From an uncultured Flavobacteriales bacterium (GTDB lineage Bacteria > Bacteroidota > Bacteroidia > Flavobacteriales_D > Crocinitomicaceae), in assembly GCA_903899795.1 (NCBI GenBank), contig CAIUKX010000388.1, forward strand, positions 1 through 5,964: a DNA stretch of 5,964 bases, read 5' to 3'. Made by a program: the position numbers and the translations under genes. Positions 1-5,002 of this stretch are shown in pieces. Each line of letters starts with the position of its first letter. The first letter of the stretch is position 1. A model generated the notes under the pieces. That model worked only from the letters and a program-made list of their open reading frames with translations. It was not told the DNA's origin and did no database searches.

Positions 1-32
1 AACGTCTCTACATTTTTAATAATCGTATAATA

Positions 33-338
33 TCACAACGAATCACGTTGATCGGTCAAAAAATCTTTCAATTTGGATTTTAATTCTTTGATCTCTTTTT
101 CTTTGTTCATGACTTTTTTCTGCATGTATATCAAACCGAGACTGTATCCGATAAAAATTGAAATCAAAATCAATAAGGTAATTGGAATTTCAATGGTATA
201 AAATACCAATCGCAGTTGTCCTGCTTCCCAATTTTGAAAGGCAAAAACAAGTACCAAAACACAAAGCAAAAATGTAAAGATCAATTTCGCTTTTTTTCCG
301 GTTGTCAAACTATCCCAATATTCTTTCATACGCATCAT
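33..338 (-). CDS. LapA-domain (DUF1049) small inner-membrane protein
   Basis: This 101-residue protein has two predicted membrane helices, at about residues 18-34 and 51-71. A short loop between them carries the family's typical FAFQN segment (residues 32-36) followed by a hydrophobic strand. The C-terminal part (about 72-94) is rich in K and E and looks like a cytoplasmic coiled coil. This is the standard layout of the LapA/DUF1049 domain. In Enterobacteria, LapA works with LapB and FtsH to control LpxC and so lipopolysaccharide synthesis; whether Bacteroidota members do this is not known to me, so the role is inferred only as envelope-related. Methionines at positions 1, 2 and 4 are all possible starts (338, 335 or 329), and no clear Shine-Dalgarno separates them. 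The gene diverges from efp and has its own -7 motif at 392-399. The stop codon TGA is at 33-35, and no convincing terminator is visible in the remaining 32 bases. Confidence 0.85.
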   Translation of the reverse strand: MMRMKEYWDSLTTGKKAKLIFTFLLCVLVLVFAFQNWEAGQLRLVFYTIEIPITLLILISIFIGYSLGLIYMQKKVMNKEKEIKELKSKLKDFLTDQRDSL

Positions 339-391
339 TTTTGTCTTTATTTATTTCAAATGAGCGAACACACTCATAAAAAATATACAAA

Positions 392-399
392 CAAAGATA
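392..399 (-). promoter_or_regulatory. Bacteroidota -7 promoter element for the lapA-like gene
   Basis: Read on the minus strand, this is TATCTTTG, an exact match to the Bacteroidota -7 consensus TAnnTTTG. It leaves 53 bases to the furthest upstream start codon (338). No good -33 TTTG box is visible at the usual spacing on the minus strand, so the assignment rests on the -7 octamer and its position. Confidence 0.55.
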
Positions 400-420
400 G
401 GAGTTTTAGGGTCATATCTT

Positions 421-428
421 TATCTTTG
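421..428 (+). promoter_or_regulatory. Bacteroidota -7 promoter element for efp
   Basis: TATCTTTG matches the TAnnTTTG consensus exactly and lies 22 bases before the efp ATG, giving a short AT-rich leader without a Shine-Dalgarno. The region where a -33 box would fall (about 398-404) has no clear TTTG. It overlaps or abuts the oppositely oriented -7 element at 392-399. Confidence 0.65.
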
Positions 429-450
429 CGCACCTTATATAAATAAAAGC

Positions 451-1017
451 ATGGCAACAACAGCAGACATTAAAAACGGATTGTGTATCAAGTTCAACGA
501 TAAACTTTGTCAAATCATTGAATTCCAACATGTAAAACCTGGAAAAGGTCCAGCATTTGTTCGTACAAAAATGAGACAAATCGAAACTGGAAAAGTATTA
601 GATAACACTTTTTCAGCAGGTCATAAAATTGATATCGTTCGTATCGAAAATCGTGAATATCAATATTTATATCAAGAAGGTGACAATTTCATTTTCATGA
701 ACAATGAAAATTTCGAGCAAGTTGAAATCCCTTCACGTTTGGTTGAAAAACCTGGTTTTTTATTGGAAGGAATGAACTGTAATATTTTGTTCCATGCTGA
801 AGAGGAAACTCCTTTAGTGCTTGAATTACCGATGCACATTATCTCTGAAATTACATACACAGAACCTGGAGTAAAAGGCGATACTGCTACTAACTCTATG
901 AAAGCTGCAACAATTGCAACAGGAGCTGAAGTAAAAGTTCCACTTTTCATCGATATGGGGGAAGTTATTAAAATTGATACGCGTACAGGTGTTTATGTGG
1001 AACGTGTAAAAAAATAA
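451..1017 (+). CDS. efp: Elongation factor P (EF-P)
   Basis: EF-P binds ribosomes stalled on consecutive prolines, between the P and E sites, and stimulates peptide-bond formation. The protein is 188 residues, the usual bacterial length. The N-terminal KOW-like domain (about 3-62) carries the tip loop KPGKGPAF at 29-36, so Lys32 is at the position that is modified in other bacteria (Lys34 in E. coli, Lys32 in Bacillus). A first OB-fold domain follows (about 68-125). The C-terminal OB domain (about 130-186) holds the family signature around GDTATNS and GEVIKIDTRTGVYVERV. The ATG at 451 gives the standard N-terminus with no extension, and no Shine-Dalgarno is present, as is common in this phylum. 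The gene has its own promoter and terminator, so it appears monocistronic. No EF-P modification enzyme is encoded in the window. Confidence 0.98.
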   Translation: MATTADIKNGLCIKFNDKLCQIIEFQHVKPGKGPAFVRTKMRQIETGKVLDNTFSAGHKIDIVRIENREYQYLYQEGDNFIFMNNENFEQVEIPSRLVEKPGFLLEGMNCNILFHAEEETPLVLELPMHIISEITYTEPGVKGDTATNSMKAATIATGAEVKVPLFIDMGEVIKIDTRTGVYVERVKK

Positions 1018-1038
1018 AACACAACTATTGTGTGATGG

Positions 1039-1067
1039 AAAGGGAATCGAAAGGTTCCCTTTTTTTT
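1039..1067 (+). terminator. Intrinsic terminator after efp
   Basis: An 8-bp stem, AAAGGGAA (1039-1046) with TTCCCTTT (1055-1062, the outer T's shared with the tract), encloses an 8-base loop and runs directly into eight T residues (1060-1067). It starts about 20 bases after the efp stop codon and is oriented to end efp transcription. Confidence 0.9.
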
Positions 1068-1173
1068 GTGGTTTGTATCGGATATTGGAACAAGGATCGA
1101 ATCAGTATCATCATACACGTGTCAATTTACAAAATGACCTGTCAACTCCCTGAAAACACCGTAATTCTTGATC

Positions 1174-1181
1174 TACTTTTG
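1174..1181 (+). promoter_or_regulatory. Putative -7 promoter element for the T9SS thioredoxin gene
   Basis: TACTTTTG fits TAnnTTTG and lies 35 bases upstream of the ATG at 1217, downstream of the efp terminator, where a promoter is needed. No clear -33 TTTG box is seen around 1150. Two TGTCAA hexamers (1120-1125 and 1140-1145) lie upstream and may or may not be regulatory. Confidence 0.5.
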
Positions 1182-1216
1182 ACGAAAGCAATCAAACAAT
1201 TTTAGAATTACACACT

Positions 1217-2698
1217 ATGAAAAAAATTTTACTCTCAGGAATGTTGTTTTTAGGACTCCATTCGAATGCTCAATTAGCTGCCGGAAGTATCGCACCCGAT
1301 TTCACGATGACGGACATTAATGGTATCAGCCACAATTTGTACACTTATCTGAATGCCGGAAAGACTGTTTTCATCGACATATCTGCAACCTGGTGCGGAC
1401 CTTGCTGGGCGTATCACAATACGGGAGCACTCGAAGATTTATGGATCAATCATGGTCCTGCTGGTGGGACTAATGTATCCAGTTCGACGACCAACGATGT
1501 GATGGTACTCTTTATAGAAGGTGACGGAACAACTGATTTGGCACAATTAAATGGTGCTGCCGGTTCACAAGGGGATTGGGTGAGCGGAGTGAGTCACCCG
1601 ATTTGTAACCCTGAAACAGCTGCTATCAATCAGTTCGAAACCGATTATGCCATTACCTATTTCCCAACAGTCTACAAAATTTGTCCGAACAGGCAAGTTT
1701 ATGAAGTAGGAACAGTAAGTGCAACCAGCTTGTATTCTTCCGTGTCAACTTGTACTGGAACATCCGGAATCAATAATCCTGCATTGGTTGCCTATACGGG
1801 AGAAACTTCATCTTGTGGTGCGATTGACGTGAAAGTGACGCTACAAAATATGGGGTCCGCTAATTTAACAGCAGCAACAATTGCGTTGAAACAAGGAACA
1901 ACTGTTCTCAATACAATCAACTGGACAGGAAATTTGGCAACTTATGCGACGACCGAAGTTCTGGTTGGTACCGTTTCGCCCACCGGATCTGTAACCTATA
2001 CTATTGAAATCACTTCGATTGATGACGTTCCATCCAACAATTCATTGACACAAGTACTTTCCACTTTTCCCAATGCGACCAATTCGAACATCACCGTCGA
2101 AATTACAACTGACGCTTTTGGTAGCGATGATTCATGGGAGTTGAAAAATGCCAGTGGAACTGTCGTAGCTTCAGGGGGTCCGTATACCGATGGATCTGCA
2201 GCCAGAGCCATCGTACAAACACCCGTTACCTATACAACCCCAACTCCGGGAGAATGTTATGAATTCATTTTACACGATTCATACGGAGATGGACTTGTTA
2301 CTGCATTTGGGACAGGAAGTTATACAGTAAAAGATGGAAACAATACCATATTACTGACTGGAGGTGCTTTCGAGGCAACCCAAGTTAGCGGTAAATTTTT
2401 ATCCGGTGGATCAGGCACAAGTTCAGGGGCAGGAATTACAGAACTGGAAAAAATGAATCTGAACATATTCCCGAATCCCGCATCCGATCAAATTACAGTT
2501 GCATTCGAAGCAAATGACAAAGATTACACGATTTCAATCATTGATATCAGTGGCAGAATCATTTGTTCAACCATTCACCCTCATTTATCAGGAATTCAAT
2601 CCATTACTATCCCTGTGAATAGTCTCGAAAGCGGAAATTACATATTGAAATTTTCTTCCGAAGGCATCCTCTATAATCAAAAAGTCACCATTCAATAA
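1217..2698 (+). CDS. Secreted thioredoxin-fold protein with T9SS sorting domain
   Basis: The protein has 493 residues. A signal peptide (1 to about 18, K-K then a hydrophobic core, probable cleavage after SNA) directs Sec export. A thioredoxin/redoxin fold follows (about 20-178): APDF at 26-29, active-site WCGPC with Cys60 and Cys63, and a probable cis-proline at Pro150 (YFPTVY). Further cysteines at 130 and 157 sit inside this domain. Residues about 188-285 resemble an Ig-like CARDB-type module. Residues about 290-395 form a beta-rich module with SWELKN and HDSYGDG motifs, which I associate with secreted Bacteroidota proteins. The C-terminus (about 415-493) is a type A T9SS sorting domain: IFPNPASDQ, IIDISGRII, LESGNYILKF and a final KVTIQ. 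Such domains are normally cleaved while the protein is anchored to, or released from, the cell surface. A role as extracytoplasmic thiol-disulfide oxidoreductase is inferred; the substrate is unknown. The gene has its own likely promoter and terminator. Confidence 0.92.
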   Translation: MKKILLSGMLFLGLHSNAQLAAGSIAPDFTMTDINGISHNLYTYLNAGKTVFIDISATWCGPCWAYHNTGALEDLWINHGPAGGTNVSSSTTNDVMVLFIEGDGTTDLAQLNGAAGSQGDWVSGVSHPICNPETAAINQFETDYAITYFPTVYKICPNRQVYEVGTVSATSLYSSVSTCTGTSGINNPALVAYTGETSSCGAIDVKVTLQNMGSANLTAATIALKQGTTVLNTINWTGNLATYATTEVLVGTVSPTGSVTYTIEITSIDDVPSNNSLTQVLSTFPNATNSNITVEITTDAFGSDDSWELKNASGTVVASGGPYTDGSAARAIVQTPVTYTTPTPGECYEFILHDSYGDGLVTAFGTGSYTVKDGNNTILLTGGAFEATQVSGKFLSGGSGTSSGAGITELEKMNLNIFPNPASDQITVAFEANDKDYTISIIDISGRIICSTIHPHLSGIQSITIPVNSLESGNYILKFSSEGILYNQKVTIQ

Positions 2699-2722
2699 TT
2701 AAACATTGGATTTTCAGAAATC

Positions 2723-2755
2723 AAAGGCCGGGTTCACTACGAATCCGGCTTTTTT
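2723..2755 (+). terminator. Intrinsic terminator after the T9SS thioredoxin gene
   Basis: A GC-rich stem pairs 2727-2735 with 2741-2749 (one G-T pair) around the five-base loop ACTAC. It can be extended outward by A-T and G-T pairs to 2723/2753, and six T residues follow (2750-2755). It begins 25 bases after the stop codon and is the strongest terminator in the window. Confidence 0.93.
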
Positions 2756-2890
2756 GTAATCGTAATCTTTATAATTTTATTGGTCGGCTATTTTTACTTT
2801 CCAGGCAAACGTTTGGACTTCTAAAAAAAGATCAATAATCAAAGAATTCATACCATTAAATTCGAGGAAAATAATTACTAGATTTCCCAG

Positions 2891-2930
2891 GCTTGAGTCT
2901 TGTGTCTTGTATCTTTCAGTCTTGTGTCTA
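2891..2930 (+). repeat. Intergenic seven-base-period repeat (TCTTGTG-type)
   Basis: The stretch reads as near-identical heptamers: GCTTGAG, TCTTGTG, TCTTGTA, TCTTTCA, one extra G, TCTTGTG and a partial TCTA. A 12-base perfect direct repeat, AGTCTTGTGTCT, occurs at 2896-2907 and 2918-2929. It lies in the spacer between the thioredoxin terminator and the dehydrogenase promoter and is not in an open reading frame of note. Its function is unknown; it could be a dispersed repeat family or simple replication slippage. The rest of the 195-base spacer (2756-2950) shows only a 10-base palindrome, CAAACGTTTG, at 2806-2815. Confidence 0.7.
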
Positions 2931-2950
2931 ATTCAACATTATTTTTTCAC

Positions 2951-2958
2951 TACTTTTG
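2951..2958 (+). promoter_or_regulatory. Putative -7 promoter element for the GlcD-like dehydrogenase
   Basis: TACTTTTG matches TAnnTTTG and leaves 18 bases to the ATG at 2977. A TTG at 2956 could be misread as an upstream in-frame start codon, but it forms the last three bases of this motif, which argues for initiation at 2977. The nearest upstream TTGTG (2922-2926, inside the repeat) is rather far to be an ideal -33 box. Confidence 0.55.
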
Positions 2959-2976
2959 GGTAAACAATTTTGCCTT

Positions 2977-4374
2977 ATGTACAAAACGATTGAAGCTTCC
3001 GATATTTCTTATTTTACAACCCTTTTAGGAGATCGATGTATGACTGATCTTCAAATTCGGAAAGAATACGGACACGATGAAACAGAAGATTTTGTTTTTC
3101 CGGCTGACGTCGTTTTGAAACCTGAAACAGTTGAAGAAGTTTCATTCATCATGAAATATGCTTACGAACATTCAATCGTCGTTACTCCTTCGGGTGCACG
3201 GACAGGCTTAAGCGGAGGCGCTCTTCCGATTCACGGCGGAATTGCTTTATCCATGGAACGATTCAATAAAATTCTTTCGATCGATGAAAAAAATCACCAG
3301 GTGATTACCGAACCGGGAGTGATTACCGAAGTACTGCAAAATGCAGTGAAAGAAAAAGGATTGTTTTATCCACCAGATCCTGCGAGCAAAGGCAGTTGTT
3401 TTATCGGCGGAAATGTTTCCGAAAATTCAGGAGGACCCAAAGCTGTAAAATATGGGGTAACAAAAGATTATGTATTGAACCTTGAAGTGGTTCTTCCAAA
3501 CGGAGAAATTATTTGGACAGGTGCAAATGTGATCAAAAATGCGACTGGATATAACCTAACGCAACTCATTACAGGGAGTGAAGGAACTTTAGCCATTATT
3601 ACTAAAATTGTGCTCCGTTTGATTCCACATCCGACCCAAAATTTGCTGATGCTGGTTCCTTTCTTCGACGCTCAAAAAGCCTGTGAAGCGGTCGCTGCTA
3701 TTTTTAGAGCCGGAATCACTCCGAGTGGTTTGGAATTCATGGAACGGGATGCACTGGTATATACACAAAAATTTACCCATGATGAAAGTGTACCGGTTGC
3801 CGAAAATCACGCAGCTCATCTTTTAATCGAAGTAGATGGTTTTGATAGCGATATTTTGATGCAGGAATGCGAGCGAATCATGTCTGTACTTGAAGATTTC
3901 GAAACCGATGAAATTCTATTCGCTGAAAGTCAGGCTCAAAAAGACGGTTTGTGGAAATTGAGAAGAAAAGCAGCTGAGGCTGTTAAATCGCAATCGATCT
4001 ATAAAGAAGAAGATACAGTTGTTCCCCGTTTCGAATTACCGCAATTGCTGTATCATGTCAAACGAATCGGTCACCAATATGGATTTCAATCCGTTTGTTA
4101 CGGTCATGCTGGCGATGGAAATCTGCACATCAACATCCTCAAAGGAAATTTGACTGATGCCCAATGGGAAAACGAACTTCCGAAAGCCATTCGTGAATTA
4201 TTCGAAGAAGTAGTCAAACTGGGAGGGACAATTTCAGGTGAACATGGTATCGGACTCGTTCAAAAACAATACATGGATATTGCTTTCAAAGAGGTAACAC
4301 TTAATTTGATGCGGGAGATCAAAAAAGTGTTTGATCCGAAGGGAATTTTAAACCCTGGAAAGATCTTTAATTGA
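2977..4374 (+). CDS. FAD-linked 2-hydroxyacid dehydrogenase, GlcD / D-lactate dehydrogenase type
   Basis: The protein has 465 residues from the ATG at 2977; starting at the in-frame TTG at 2956 would add seven residues that fall on the promoter. The N-terminal half is a PCMH-type FAD-binding domain (about 40-220): PSGARTGLSGGA at 71-82, DPASKGSCFIGGNVSENSGG at 134-153 and NATGYNLTQLITGSEGTL at 188-205. The C-terminal FAD-oxidase domain (about 225-465) carries YGHAGDGNLH (375-384) and GEHGIG (421-426). His377, His384, Glu422 and His423 correspond to the metal-binding set known from D-2-hydroxyglutarate dehydrogenase. It ends in the usual DPKGILNPGKIF. Family members oxidise glycolate, D-lactate or D-2-hydroxyglutarate and pass electrons to a carrier; the exact substrate cannot be read from sequence. 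Neither a GlcE nor a GlcF (iron-sulfur) partner is adjacent, so it may act alone, as D-lactate dehydrogenases of this class can. Confidence 0.93.
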   Translation: MYKTIEASDISYFTTLLGDRCMTDLQIRKEYGHDETEDFVFPADVVLKPETVEEVSFIMKYAYEHSIVVTPSGARTGLSGGALPIHGGIALSMERFNKILSIDEKNHQVITEPGVITEVLQNAVKEKGLFYPPDPASKGSCFIGGNVSENSGGPKAVKYGVTKDYVLNLEVVLPNGEIIWTGANVIKNATGYNLTQLITGSEGTLAIITKIVLRLIPHPTQNLLMLVPFFDAQKACEAVAAIFRAGITPSGLEFMERDALVYTQKFTHDESVPVAENHAAHLLIEVDGFDSDILMQECERIMSVLEDFETDEILFAESQAQKDGLWKLRRKAAEAVKSQSIYKEEDTVVPRFELPQLLYHVKRIGHQYGFQSVCYGHAGDGNLHINILKGNLTDAQWENELPKAIRELFEEVVKLGGTISGEHGIGLVQKQYMDIAFKEVTLNLMREIKKVFDPKGILNPGKIFN

Positions 4375-4380
4375 TTGATC

Positions 4381-4413
4381 TTTTGTATCTTCGCGATACC
4401 AAAACCTTTTTTT
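4381..4413 (+). terminator. Probable intrinsic terminator after the GlcD-like gene
   Basis: Positions 4381-4389 (TTTTGTATC) pair with 4395-4404 (GATACCAAAA) around the loop TTCGC, with one bulged C at 4400. Two bases later comes a run of seven T residues (4407-4413). The stem is weaker in GC than the other two terminators, but the position, six bases after the stop codon, is ideal. Confidence 0.6.
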
Positions 4414-4519
4414 ATTGTACTAATTTATGAGACCGATGTCTACGAATTGAATGATCTCCAAAAAAACAAAATAGATTGAGTATAAAATTTCTAGTCAAAA
4501 GAATTTAAAATATTTTGTT

Positions 4520-4972
4520 ATGAAAGCTTTAAAAAAGATAATCAGAGTAATAATTATTGTGATATCTATTCTTGCTATTGTTTATATCAAATTCAAACTT
4601 GAGGATCCGACAATTCAAAATAGATCAATTTCCAAAAACGAGAAAATCTATACTCATCTGATTATTACTGATTTGAAAGATACATTATTTTATAAAAACA
4701 CCTCTATCCATATTAATTCAATAGTAGTAGATACATCAAAAATCAATCTTTCAAATTATACAATCTTTAAAACCAATAAACAAATAGGTGTACTAACCTA
4801 TGATCAATTACAGCAATCAAACACTATTAAAGCCGCAATTATTGACCTGATTAAAGAAAAAGGAATCGAAGGTTTAATAAAAATAATAAGCAAAATTAAT
4901 GAAAGTACAGGTGAGATCGTTGAAGTAACTATAGATGGAATTATGATATATCAATATTTCCATAAAAAATAA
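4520..4972 (+). CDS. Hypothetical protein with N-terminal membrane anchor, AT-rich gene
   Basis: I do not recognise this 150-residue protein. A basic N-terminus (MKALKK) precedes one strongly hydrophobic segment at about 7-23 without a clear signal-peptidase site, so it is probably anchored with the remainder outside the cytoplasm. Residues 45-97 look mostly beta (alternating I/V/T/S). Residues about 99-127 look helical, followed by a short beta ending. There are no cysteines and no catalytic motif I can name. By hand count, GC is about 26% over 4561-4970, against about 42% in sampled lines of the preceding gene, which may indicate recent acquisition or weak constraint. The ATG at 4520 is the first start in frame and has no Shine-Dalgarno. 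I see no convincing promoter in 4414-4519, which is simply AT-rich. It converges with the phosphotransferase gene. Confidence 0.7.
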   Translation: MKALKKIIRVIIIVISILAIVYIKFKLEDPTIQNRSISKNEKIYTHLIITDLKDTLFYKNTSIHINSIVVDTSKINLSNYTIFKTNKQIGVLTYDQLQQSNTIKAAIIDLIKEKGIEGLIKIISKINESTGEIVEVTIDGIMIYQYFHKK

Positions 4973-4978
4973 TTAACC

Positions 4979-5002
4979 TGAAATAAATACTATTTTATTT
5001 CA
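4979..5002. terminator. AT-rich stem-loop between converging genes, possible bidirectional terminator
   Basis: A perfect 9-bp inverted repeat, TGAAATAAA (4979-4987) with TTTATTTCA (4994-5002), surrounds a six-base loop. It sits six bases after the stop codon of the plus-strand gene and overlaps the end of the minus-strand gene, whose TAG stop (4990-4992) is in the loop. Minus-strand transcription would then meet a T-rich stretch (six T's at 4964-4969 on that strand). On the plus strand no T tract follows the hairpin, so termination in that direction is doubtful. Confidence 0.4.

Noticed and set aside
36..50. Inverted repeat CAACG-AATCA-CGTTG near the end of the lapA-like gene as a terminator
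   Set aside because: The stem is only five pairs, lies inside the coding sequence just before its stop, and no T tract follows directly on the minus strand.
216..446. 76-codon plus-strand open frame across the lapA-like gene and its promoter region
   Set aside because: It lies antisense to a well-supported gene, runs through both promoter elements, and its protein has no recognisable pattern.
672..950. 92-codon minus-strand open frame inside efp
   Set aside because: It is fully antisense to the unmistakable EF-P gene and has no promoter or sensible composition.
1996..2211. 71-codon minus-strand open frame inside the T9SS thioredoxin gene
   Set aside because: It is an antisense shadow of a strong coding region.
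3589..3819. 76-codon minus-strand open frame inside the dehydrogenase gene
   Set aside because: It is an antisense shadow within the conserved FAD-oxidase region.
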